This document shows positions 7,543 to 14,376 of a stretch of 20,414 bases of DNA, in pieces; position 1 is the first letter of the stretch, and each line of letters opens with the position of its first letter. Origin of the DNA: a virus; IMG/VR virus record IMGVR_UViG_3300046517_000815, positions 1 to 20,414 of that record. The stretch is one strand, 5' to 3'. A program made the translations under genes and the position numbers. Under the pieces are notes generated by a model. The model saw only the letters and a list, made by a program, of their open reading frames with translations. It searched no databases and was not told the DNA's origin.

Positions 7543-9839
7543 GATTCGTCTGCAACGTCGAACTGAGGCATTACGGCGAGCACCGTCGCCGGGAACGGGC
7601 CGTCGGCTCGCCAGTACACCTGGCCGAGCTTGTCGAAGTCGCCCTCGAAGCGCTCGCGCACAACGCCGGTGAACAAAGGTGTCGCTTCGCCGAACGCATC
7701 GCCCCACTGACGAACGATGAGTTCGGTCAGAGTGTCGGCATCCGGCCCGTACTTGAAGCCAAGCGTATCGACCAACCAGAATCCAATCTGATTGATCTTT
7801 TTGATTTTGGCTTGCGCGGAGCCGTCCTGCGAGCCGCCTTCGATCGGAAGCGTCTGTCCGTCGCTGTTGTAGTAGTACCCCAAGGTGACGATCGTTCCCA
7901 CAGAGTTAAGCGTGATCTTGCCGTTCGTCACTACCGCCTCGGGGTGCTTTGTGCCGTCGACGTAGATCCCGACCGTCTCGCCCTCGAGATGGAACAGTCC
8001 CGTCACGCTCGCGGAGGCCGGGGAGTTGACGACCGTCCAGCCACAGTCGACGTGGAAGGCGTCTTCCTGATCGTCTTCCACCTCCCACAATTTGCTCATG
8101 TACTCGACGTAGCGACGCGACTGCCCGTTGATGTAGCGTTGCACGATCACGTAGAGTTCGTCGCGCGTCGCGCTCGGGTCCGTCACAACCGCGACGCTCT
8201 CGACCGCCGGGATGAGTGTCTGCGCGCTGTCGCTGAAACCGCCGAGTTCGTGACGGTGCCAGCCGACGACTTCCTGATCGCGCTCGTAGGTGAGGCCGAG
8301 CAGCACGCCGTCGCCGCGGACGCCCCACATGATTGCCTGGGGCTGCTCCTGGTAGACGATCTCCTCGACGCTCGGGCGGGTGATGTGTTCTGACAACACG
8401 CTCATGTCCGGCGCCTTGAAGCCGTCCACCTCGAAGACATACGCAAGCTCGCGCACCTTGCGGCCGGCGCGCTGCACGAACAGCGTCGCCTTGCCGGCGT
8501 TGATGGGCGCTACCTCCGCGCTGCCGTGGCGCGAGGCGGGCTTGCCGTTAATGTTCGTCGGCGTCACGGCTTCGGCAAGCGAGGATGCGCGCACCAGCCA
8601 TTCGCCGCGGGAAGTGCCAACCAGCAGCGCCTTCTCGTTCGGTGCCATCCAGCGGATAGCGTTGACATCATCCGAGTTCAAAGTGAACGCGACCGCGTTG
8701 TCCGCGGCGATCGTGCCATCGTTCGCCGAGGGCGAGAAGTTTGTGTAGCTGCTGGACTTCGAGCCGTCGAGCCGCTGGAGAGCGTCGGCACTTCCGGCCA
8801 GGAACAGACGGTCTTCATAGAACGCGCCGCAGGCCGGATAGCCGGTCGACCCCGACCAGAGGCCCAAACGCCACGTTGCTTTCGCGTTCGTGTTGGTGAG
8901 CGTCGAAAGGATGTTGATGTTGACTTGGACGTTGGACGTCCAAGCCGTGACTTCGGCGTAGCCCCAAGTCGAACCTTCTCGGAGACGGATCAACCGGCCG
9001 ACATCGGTCGTCAGGAAGCCTTGGTCATCATTGATGCCCGTCACCGCGCTCGCGATAAGCGTCGTCGCGCCGGTCGCAGCGCCAGGCGTCATGGTCGTCG
9101 CGGTCGTGTTCGTCGCGCCATACGGCCCGTCGGTGAAGGCGATCGAGGATAGTGCCCACGAGAGCGCAGAAGTACGCACAAGCTGCTTCGGCGGGAAATC
9201 CGGGTGCAGGATGTAGAGCACGTCCGCGGACTGGACGAAGCGGATCTCGGAAAGATCGCTCTCGGTATATGTCGTCACCACTTCGAAGATCTCGGCCACC
9301 GTGCCGACCGAGGAATACGTGTCATAGCCGGTGCTGTTGACATTCGTTCCGCCGGAGTCCTGAAGCTCGAACGTATTCGCGCCGGCATTGACGTTCGCGA
9401 CTTTGAACTCGCGATTGTTCACTTGCGTCATGCCGACGACGCCGGAGATATAGACGCGATCGCCGTTGGCGTACGTGTCGGCGCCGACATAAGTCACGAC
9501 CGCAGGGTTCGCCTTCGTGATACCGGAGATGGCCTGCGACGCTTGGGTGAGCGTGCCGTGCAGCGTGAAGAAGCGGATGTAGTTGTGTCCGAACTCGAGC
9601 ACGTAGGTCTGCGTCACCGAGAACTGAAACGGAATGAGGCGCGAAACCTTGTCGTGAAACTTCGTCTGCTGAAGATACGCCATGCCGGGCCGGCGCGTCC
9701 ACGCGCCCTGCACGAGCGGCATTCCGTTCACGCAGACGAACAGACCGGAGTTGTACTTCGCGATGTCCTGGCGACCGAGCATGAGACTGCTCATTTCGCC
9801 AGCGTTGAATGAGTGCTGGATTACCGAGGCGCGGCCCAC
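7539..9839 (-). CDS. Tail tubular protein B / nozzle (T7 gp12-like)
   Basis: This 766-residue product builds the tail nozzle. The N-terminus reads SVIQHSFNAGEMSSLMLGRQD, then NGMPLVQGAWTRRPGMAYL near 38-56, the 'f--GElsp-l-gR-D---y--g---c-N--p---G-l-rRpG' pattern of this family. VLEFGHNYIRFF at 80-91 is also typical, as are ADVLYILHPDFPPKQL around 207-222 and AVAFTLNSDDVNAIRWM. The C-terminal part is beta-rich with EYMSKLWEVEDDQEDAFHVD and a late RQWGDAF segment. It starts at GTG one base after the tail A stop and ends in an ATGA overlap with the GNAT-like gene. Length agrees with T7 gp12 (794). Confidence 0.9.
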   Translation of the reverse strand: MGRASVIQHSFNAGEMSSLMLGRQDIAKYNSGLFVCVNGMPLVQGAWTRRPGMAYLQQTKFHDKVSRLIPFQFSVTQTYVLEFGHNYIRFFTLHGTLTQASQAISGITKANPAVVTYVGADTYANGDRVYISGVVGMTQVNNREFKVANVNAGANTFELQDSGGTNVNSTGYDTYSSVGTVAEIFEVVTTYTESDLSEIRFVQSADVLYILHPDFPPKQLVRTSALSWALSSIAFTDGPYGATNTTATTMTPGAATGATTLIASAVTGINDDQGFLTTDVGRLIRLREGSTWGYAEVTAWTSNVQVNINILSTLTNTNAKATWRLGLWSGSTGYPACGAFYEDRLFLAGSADALQRLDGSKSSSYTNFSPSANDGTIAADNAVAFTLNSDDVNAIRWMAPNEKALLVGTSRGEWLVRASSLAEAVTPTNINGKPASRHGSAEVAPINAGKATLFVQRAGRKVRELAYVFEVDGFKAPDMSVLSEHITRPSVEEIVYQEQPQAIMWGVRGDGVLLGLTYERDQEVVGWHRHELGGFSDSAQTLIPAVESVAVVTDPSATRDELYVIVQRYINGQSRRYVEYMSKLWEVEDDQEDAFHVDCGWTVVNSPASASVTGLFHLEGETVGIYVDGTKHPEAVVTNGKITLNSVGTIVTLGYYYNSDGQTLPIEGGSQDGSAQAKIKKINQIGFWLVDTLGFKYGPDADTLTELIVRQWGDAFGEATPLFTGVVRERFEGDFDKLGQVYWRADGPFPATVLAVMPQFDVADES

Positions 9840-9840
9840 G

Positions 9841-10425
9841 TTAATTCCTAGCCCGAATCCAGTCGTCCTCCGGGGAATCCTGTGCGTCCTTTTCGATGGC
9901 GCCGCTGTGCTTCGCGCTCGCGATAGCGACGTCGAAGTCGTCCTTGATGCTCTCTTTCGCTGCGGTGCTGCCAGTGATTTCCTTGCAGGTCTTCATCGCG
10001 AGCGCGCACTCGAGCGCTTCGACAAACGTCGAGTCGTAAAAGTTCGGATCGATGACGTCCGCCAGGTAGCGAATCTCGAGCGGCGAGGCGTCGTCGGTGA
10101 CGACGTAGACGCCGACGCCTTCAGCCGACTCTATCTTCCAGTCGACACGCTGGCCGCTCTCGTCGTCACGGATGAGGCGAATATAGTCGTTCGGCAACAC
10201 GAAGCGGTTGTGCTCGCCCCACAGTGTTTGATCGCCATCCGCGGCGATGCTGTCGCGACGGATCGCGAAGCCCCAATCATACTTGCGAAGAAGCGCCTTG
10301 CGTGTCGGCTCGAACGCAAGGTTCATCGTGCGCGCGTTCGGGTGGTTCTGCGTCAGCGACTCGAGCTTCTGCGAGACGCCGAGACGCTGGAGAGCCGAGT
10401 TCGCGATTTGGACTTTAGATGTCAT
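9841..10425 (-). CDS. Tail tubular protein A (T7 gp11-like)
   Basis: The protein forms the ring between portal and nozzle in podovirus tails. At 194 residues it is close to T7 gp11 (196). Visible features are the N-terminal IANSALQRLG helix, KALLRKYDWGFAIRR around 43-57 ('R---L--Y-W-FA--R' is typical), FVLPNDYIRLI near 75-85 ('LP-D---l'), and LEIRYLADVIDPNFYDSTFVEAL around 115-137, a strong family feature ('l-YiadV-D---fd--F--ala'). Order directly before tail tubular B is as expected. Translation is coupled by ATGA to the upstream gene; the stop TAA is one base from the GTG of tail tubular B. Confidence 0.88.
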   Translation of the reverse strand: MTSKVQIANSALQRLGVSQKLESLTQNHPNARTMNLAFEPTRKALLRKYDWGFAIRRDSIAADGDQTLWGEHNRFVLPNDYIRLIRDDESGQRVDWKIESAEGVGVYVVTDDASPLEIRYLADVIDPNFYDSTFVEALECALAMKTCKEITGSTAAKESIKDDFDVAIASAKHSGAIEKDAQDSPEDDWIRARN

Positions 10426-11597
10426 GTCGCTAGTTGTTGGAGGACAGCGTTCGGCAATCGCGTCGAATACAACCTGACGCTCTTAATTCCAGCAAAAGGT
10501 TGCGTTGCTGACGCCGTGGTGCCAATCCTGATGGTAGTGAGTCCTACAGGAATGGTTCCTGCAACATCCGTTGACAAAGTACCGTTCAGAACCCCGGCCA
10601 TGTCGTTCGCAGCCCACGCAAAAACAGCCTTGTAAGCGGTGTTCACAACAACACCAGCAACGGCGACGGACGATTGCGCGACCGTAGCATCAAGAACCTC
10701 TCCGATCCATGAAGTCGGCGTGCCTGATCCTTGTCGACTGTCTATTTTGTTATTCGCTGTCCCGTCGTCGATGCAAGCAAAGGTCGCCGATGCAAGAACC
10801 GAACTGCTGACGATTGTGTGTTCTTCGTAAAGTGTACCAACCCCGGCAAGCACCACGCCGGCTGACGGATACGTCAACGTGTCCGCATTTCTTGTCACCG
10901 AAATCGTCGTCGTCGGAATCGGCGTACCGGCCGCTGCGCCGTTTTCAAACTGGAACATATCCACAGCGATCTTGTCGCCGCTCGTCCCGAGTACAATCCC
11001 GATCGCCGGATTCAGCACTGACGCGTCTAGTTCGACGCGCGTGTACGTCGAACTATTCAACTGCGCGGAAATCTCGGAAGTGCTTGCGCCCTGCTGAATC
11101 GTCACGGTGCCAGTACCGGTGATGCGCTTGATGAACACCGAAAACGCGGAGAGCGTCGCCGCCTCGGTGATAGTCTGAAGGCACGAGCCATTGATCGCCG
11201 TTGCCGTCAATGACGACGCCGAGTTGGCGGACCCGTCGATCCCGACCTGATCTTTCGCGGCCGTCATGTTGACTTTTGTCCACGACGCGTTCGACGTATC
11301 GCGCGCTTGCAAGCAGAGGTTCGTTCGCGCGCCCTCGGCCAGATAACCGAGGTACGATCCAACCGCAGTCGTGAAGCCTGCGTAGAACGAACGCGCCGTG
11401 CCGCTCGCCACCGAGGCCCATAGTCCGCTCGAGAGCTTCGTCCAGGCGGTCGTGGCGCGCGTGAAGGTCGCAGCGATGCCGCGCTTCGACTCCGTGGTGC
11501 TGACGGCGCCAGCGCCGAGATCGGCGAACAGAAGTTGAAACGTCGGCTCGAAAGTTCCGCCGACGTTGTTCGCCATCATCCTACGACGGCGGTCCAT
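10422..11597 (-). CDS. Head-fibre or lectin-like virion protein, 391 residues
   Basis: Residues 83-109 (LGYLAEGARTNLCLQ, then a WTK stretch) match the 'E-ARTNLL--S----W-K' pattern of phage head spike/fibre-type proteins that carry beta-sandwich modules. The C-terminal part, about 230-391, alternates strands and ends IKSVRLYSTRLPNAVLQQLAT, the usual end of concanavalin/LamG-like domains ('i--vriY---Ls-aelq-l'). It is therefore probably a trimeric fibre or carbohydrate-binding virion protein. The start could be ATG 11597 or the ATGs at codons 7 and 8 (MMANNVGG), which look more natural as a mature N-terminus. The stop overlaps the next ATG (ATGA). Ser/Thr/Ala-rich composition fits an exposed protein. 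Confidence 0.65.
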   Translation of the reverse strand: MDRRRRMMANNVGGTFEPTFQLLFADLGAGAVSTTESKRGIAATFTRATTAWTKLSSGLWASVASGTARSFYAGFTTAVGSYLGYLAEGARTNLCLQARDTSNASWTKVNMTAAKDQVGIDGSANSASSLTATAINGSCLQTITEAATLSAFSVFIKRITGTGTVTIQQGASTSEISAQLNSSTYTRVELDASVLNPAIGIVLGTSGDKIAVDMFQFENGAAAGTPIPTTTISVTRNADTLTYPSAGVVLAGVGTLYEEHTIVSSSVLASATFACIDDGTANNKIDSRQGSGTPTSWIGEVLDATVAQSSVAVAGVVVNTAYKAVFAWAANDMAGVLNGTLSTDVAGTIPVGLTTIRIGTTASATQPFAGIKSVRLYSTRLPNAVLQQLAT

Positions 11598-11600
11598 GAC

Positions 11601-12023
11601 CTACTGAGGCGACTTTTTCAGTCGCAGGGTGATGTCGTACGTGGCGCCGGAGACGGCGCCAGCCGTGGTGAGGAGGAGATCGCCTGTGTCGCCGGCCGAG
11701 CGCGGGTCCGCGAGTCCCTTCTTCGCCCTGGAATAGCTCTCGGCGCCGCGGAAGTCATCGTAGCCGCTGCCGTTGAGCACCAACGCGGTGTCGTCGGTCG
11801 TGTGGTCCCACAAGATGCGGACACTGACGAAGCCCTGGATGTTCCAGCGTGCCTCGAGGATGTCGAGCGAGTCCGGCTCGAGGCCATCGGTCGCGACAGC
11901 GATTGCCGACTTGTCGACCTTGATGACCGCGGATTCGCCGGTGCCATCCGAGATGTTCGTCAGATGGACGCAATACTCGTCCGGCGACTCCGAGACGACG
12001 TTGACTGTGACTGCGTCAGCCAT
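11601..12023 (-). CDS. Conserved-looking phage structural protein, 140 residues
   Basis: The product begins MADAVTVNVVSESPDEYCVHLTNISDGTGES and includes VSVRILWDHTTDDTALVLNG, then DPRSAGDTGDLLLTTAGAVSG and a YDITLRLKK end. Proteins with the same order ('HLTNISDGTGES', 'WDHTTDD', 'GDI--TTAG', 'YDITL---K') occur in the head-to-tail interval of many podoviruses and some siphoviruses, as recalled; they are named only as virion or hypothetical proteins. The pattern is mostly beta with no membrane part. The start ATG is three bases after the previous stop with no good ribosome binding site, so coupling is likely. Confidence 0.7.
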   Translation of the reverse strand: MADAVTVNVVSESPDEYCVHLTNISDGTGESAVIKVDKSAIAVATDGLEPDSLDILEARWNIQGFVSVRILWDHTTDDTALVLNGSGYDDFRGAESYSRAKKGLADPRSAGDTGDLLLTTAGAVSGATYDITLRLKKSPQ

Positions 12024-12026
12024 CGG

Positions 12027-12260
12027 TTAGGAAGCCGACGTTACAGGGAACAGTTTCGCTGTTTCGATTCGACTGACCATGATCTCGAGCGCGGCGAGAA
12101 GGCGCTGCTTGCCTTCCTGGCCGGCAAAGACAACCGTGTCAAAATTGATCTGGACGAGATTGCTGGAATCCAGCGTACCCGACCCGGTGAAGAAAACGAC
12201 ATCGCTGCCGACGAACTGCGGACCATCGGTGACTGCCATACCGCAACCGGCTACTGCCAT
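12027..12260 (-). CDS. Small structural-region protein, 77 residues, unknown function
   Basis: A clear AGGAG site lies a few bases before the ATG, in the 13-base gap after the previous stop. The N-terminal half is rich in Gly, Val, Phe and Ser and probably beta (FVGSDVVFFTGSGTLDSSNL); the C-terminal half has one likely helix (GKQRLLAALEIMVSRIETAKLF). Two residues, Cys6 and nearby glycines, are not a motif I recognise. It could be a short capsid- or neck-associated protein. The next gene begins three bases after the stop. Confidence 0.6.
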   Translation of the reverse strand: MAVAGCGMAVTDGPQFVGSDVVFFTGSGTLDSSNLVQINFDTVVFAGQEGKQRLLAALEIMVSRIETAKLFPVTSAS

Positions 12261-12273
12261 TTCGATCTCCTCG

Positions 12274-12585
12274 TTACGTGCAGGTCGTCGCTACAACGGC
12301 GAACTGCTTGGTCGTTTCGGCGGGCTTGCCGCCCGCGCTGCCAGCGATCGTCGCGCCCATGCGCGCGAGCCAGTCTTGCACCAGAGCAATGACCTGTGCA
12401 TCGGTGTACGCTTGATTCGTGACGATCGCGATGTTCAGGCCGAGCGGGATCATGTTGCTGGCCGCGGACAGCGTACCGTCGATGTCCAGAACCCAAGAGC
12501 CGACCGTGGTGCTGCCGAACAGCTTCCACGACTTCGTGGTGTTCGCCGACGGTGTCGGACCCTTGAAGTCGGTCGGAATTGCCAT
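12274..12585 (-). CDS. Small structural-region protein, 103 residues, unknown function
   Basis: The ATG is preceded by a good GGGGAGA site. The product starts MAIPTDFKGPTPSANTTKSW, contains GSWVLDIDGTLSAASNMIPLG and then a likely amphipathic helix (DAQVIALVQDWLARMGATIAG). It is acidic to neutral and soluble, with no signal peptide. The 'DIDGTLS' string superficially resembles the DxDGTL motif of HAD phosphatases, but the protein lacks the size and other HAD motifs, so this is taken as chance. No family is recognised. Its place in the capsid-to-tail interval suggests a minor virion protein. Confidence 0.65.
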   Translation of the reverse strand: MAIPTDFKGPTPSANTTKSWKLFGSTTVGSWVLDIDGTLSAASNMIPLGLNIAIVTNQAYTDAQVIALVQDWLARMGATIAGSAGGKPAETTKQFAVVATTCT

Positions 12586-12601
12586 GCTTCTCCCCGATAC
12601 G

Positions 12602-12626
12602 CCCCGACGCGCGCGGCGCGCCGGGG
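12602..12626 (-). terminator. GC-rich hairpin after the cement gene (attenuator or RNA-stability stem)
   Basis: On the minus strand CCCCGGCGCG pairs with CGCGTCGGGG around a five-base loop: ten pairs, one of them G-U. No U tract follows, so it is not a classical intrinsic terminator. It sits between the abundant capsid/cement genes and the lower-level downstream genes, where a partial terminator or a 3'-end stabiliser would be useful. Confidence 0.4.
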
Positions 12627-12637
12627 TAGTTCAGCCC

Positions 12638-13141
12638 TTACTCGGGCAGGACGTAGTCGACTTCGAGAACCGCGTCTTGCGGCGTGCCGATCACGGTGAC
12701 GATCGCCAGGGCGATGTCGACTTCCAGGTCGCCGGTCGCTCCCGCGGTGCTGATCGCGGTGGCAAACGCGACGGCGAGGCTGTCGCGCCGTTGCGCCGGC
12801 GTGCGAACCGTCTCGATGCTGGCGCGGTTGTTCGCCGCGCCGAGCACCGTCACGGTGCTGAACACTGCGTCGCTGATCGCGATGCCGTTCGGCCGGTAGA
12901 TGCCGGCCTTGACGGCGCCGGTGGTCGTGGTCGGGTTGGTGAGGTAGACGCCGAGAACTCGCGCGCGAACCGGCACACGAACGAACGTGTACCACTGCGC
13001 GGTGGTGCCGCCGGTGAAGCTGGCGGCTGCGAGGTAGCCGATCGCGGTGCGGACGTTCCCGTTCTTCTTGAGAACGTTGACCTTCGCGATCGGGGTGGCG
13101 TCTTGGTCGGAGACTTGTGCAGCGGTGGATACGAGAGCCAT
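12638..13141 (-). CDS. Probable capsid decoration/cement protein, 167 residues
   Basis: The gene lies 12 bases after the capsid stop, with AAGGGA as ribosome binding site. The product is rich in Val, Thr, Ala and Gly with strand-turn patterning (WYTFVRVPVRARVLGVYL, TGAVKAGIYRPNG), fitting an all-beta fold. In BPP-1 the gene at this position encodes the jellyroll cement protein Bbp16. Similar small proteins with 'FVRVPV-ARV' follow capsid genes in many podoviruses. Identity as a cement protein is inferred from position, length and composition. It ends in EVDYVLPE, before a GC-rich hairpin. Confidence 0.6.
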   Translation of the reverse strand: MALVSTAAQVSDQDATPIAKVNVLKKNGNVRTAIGYLAAASFTGGTTAQWYTFVRVPVRARVLGVYLTNPTTTTGAVKAGIYRPNGIAISDAVFSTVTVLGAANNRASIETVRTPAQRRDSLAVAFATAISTAGATGDLEVDIALAIVTVIGTPQDAVLEVDYVLPE

Positions 13142-13153
13142 GTCAGTTTCCCT

Positions 13154-14047
13154 TTAGATCTGGTCGTCGCACTGGATGCGGATCTGCTTGCCCAGTTGGG
13201 TGCGGGTCGCGCCCAAGGTCATGCAGAGATACACCTGGTTCGCGTAGGACTTGTCCGCGCGCGGCCCGATCTGCGTCATCAGGTCTTTCCAGAGGCCCAT
13301 GTACATGCCCGACTTGAGCCACACCGGGATCAGGCGGTTGCCCGACGTGATCGTGAGCCGCTCGGTCAGGATGAAGTCGACGCCCATGAAGCGCTTGACC
13401 TTGCCGTTTTCGAGGACTGCGCTGTTGCTGTAGTCCTTGTTGACGACCTGGATTTCCTTCAGGAGCGAGTCGTGCTCGTAGCTCGAGATGGCGCCGTACA
13501 CCGGCTCCATCAATTCGCCCTTGTTCGCCGTCATCAGGAGGCGGATCGCGTTCTGGAGCTTCGCGACGTTGAGCGCCGAGGCCGTGCCGCCGGTGTTGAC
13601 ACCGACGTCATAGGCGCCCGAGCCGAGCGTGCCGAAGGACTCGCTGGTCGTGCCGTTCTCGCCGGTGAAGTTGGTGCCGAAGATCGCCGTCAGAATGACG
13701 TCGTCCTTGGCACGGTTCATCGCCGCGGAGCCGGCCCGCGCATACGGGCTGGTGAGTTCGATGATGGCGCGAAGCTGGTCTTCGTTGTCGATGAGCGAAG
13801 CCCACTCGTAGTCGAGCGGGAAAACCCACCGCTTGTCCTGCGAGAGATCGAGCAACGGGGTGTCGGCGTGCCGGCTCACCTTCAACTGCGCGGTGGCGGA
13901 ACCGAACTGTTCGACGACCGACGCGGCCTTGCCGACGTGCGAGCCGACGGTGACTGCGCTGGCGAGGCGCGAACCTTCCTGCTGGAGCAGGAGTTCGACG
14001 TTCGCTTTGTACTGCTGTACTGATGCTACGGTGATGGTATCCGGCAT
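13154..14047 (-). CDS. Major capsid protein (BPP-1 Bbp17-like)
   Basis: The 297-residue product has the pattern of podovirus HK97-fold capsid proteins of the BPP-1 type. Notable segments are VQQYKANVELLLQQEGSRL (residues 10-28, N-arm), then VGSHVGKAASVVEQFG, the 'RWVFPLDYEWASLIDNEDQL' region around 73-92, and NRAKDDVILTAIFGTNFTGENG near 110-131, which would include the E-loop/A-domain parts. The C-terminal part has GVDFILTERL and AVYL-like strands typical of these capsids. It follows scaffold and is followed by a small cement-like gene, the standard order. A GGGAGA site lies seven bases before the ATG. There is no sign of an N-terminal prohead protease site. Confidence 0.88.
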   Translation of the reverse strand: MPDTITVASVQQYKANVELLLQQEGSRLASAVTVGSHVGKAASVVEQFGSATAQLKVSRHADTPLLDLSQDKRWVFPLDYEWASLIDNEDQLRAIIELTSPYARAGSAAMNRAKDDVILTAIFGTNFTGENGTTSESFGTLGSGAYDVGVNTGGTASALNVAKLQNAIRLLMTANKGELMEPVYGAISSYEHDSLLKEIQVVNKDYSNSAVLENGKVKRFMGVDFILTERLTITSGNRLIPVWLKSGMYMGLWKDLMTQIGPRADKSYANQVYLCMTLGATRTQLGKQIRIQCDDQI

Positions 14048-14196
14048 TGCCGTCTCCCGAAAAATTTGATACGTCAGTTTGCACCGATCAGGGCTGGTGC
14101 CGCCTGGCGTATCCCTTTCGGGGGCCGGATGTGGGCTGCGTTACTTGCGGGGGCGAACTACAACCGTGTCCGCACGCCTACCACGACTCCAGTCTA
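14048..14196 (-). other. Capsid 5' leader, 148-149 bases without a gene
   Basis: This is the longest non-coding gap in the window. It starts with the shared motif and ends in a GGGAGA ribosome binding site before the capsid ATG. Possible weak stems are GCACC/GGTGC (around 14082-14101) and CCC/GGG around a CGAAA loop (near 14115-14125). No tRNA, known riboswitch or U-tract terminator is recognised. Elsewhere in the window genes overlap or nearly touch, so the retained leader may have a role in capsid mRNA expression or stability. Confidence 0.5.
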
Positions 14197-14199
14197 TCA
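14190..14199 (-). promoter_or_regulatory. Candidate phage promoter motif TGATAGACTG (copy 2 of 3) before the capsid gene
   Basis: The minus strand reads TGATAGACTGGA, with its TGA serving as stop of the 59-residue gene. The same 12 bases recur at 1628-1639 before the fibre gene, and a close variant stands after the terminase. It begins the capsid leader, where a dedicated promoter for abundant capsid would make sense. No convincing -35 box was found. Confidence 0.4.
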
Positions 14200-14376
14200 C
14201 AACAGTGCATTGACCCCTTCCGTCGGCTTTTTCTCACCAAGCACCCACTCGGCAAACTTCTGAGCCGATTGAAGAACTGCCGCCGCATGGCCGTCGTTGT
14301 GGACGCCATGCGCGCCGGGCTGCGCCGCCGCCTCGAGGCAGCGCATCCGAATCTCAGTTTTCGAATCGACCGTCAC
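14197..14376 (-). CDS. Small phage protein, 59 residues, GTG start coupled to scaffold
   Basis: The frame starts at GTG 14376, which overlaps the scaffold TGA (GTGA); the longer upstream reading frame would overlap the scaffold by over 100 bases and has a shadow-like Arg/Gly-rich start. From the GTG the product reads (M)TVDSKTEIRMRCLEAAAQP, then a His/Asn-rich turn, then VLQSAQKFAEWVLGEKK. The pattern 'K-EIR-RCLE-A' plus 'A--F--WVL' resembles a short helical protein commonly found between scaffold and capsid genes in podoviruses, recalled without a name. It is probably two helices. Its stop TGA opens the motif at 14190-14199. Confidence 0.65.
   Translation of the reverse strand: MTVDSKTEIRMRCLEAAAQPGAHGVHNDGHAAAVLQSAQKFAEWVLGEKKPTEGVNALL

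Noticed and set aside
11643-11660. GGCGCC inverted repeat near the end of the 140-residue gene
   Set aside because: Inside coding sequence, made of common GC-rich codons, with no U tract or conserved context.
12274-12585. HAD-type DxDGTL motif in the 103-residue protein
   Set aside because: The protein is too short and lacks other HAD motifs; 'DIDGTLS' is most likely chance.
12419-14023. Plus-strand open frame (534 codons) opposite capsid and cement genes
   Set aside because: Shadow composition (Arg, Asp, Val, Gly), no motif, and it covers a well-supported capsid gene.
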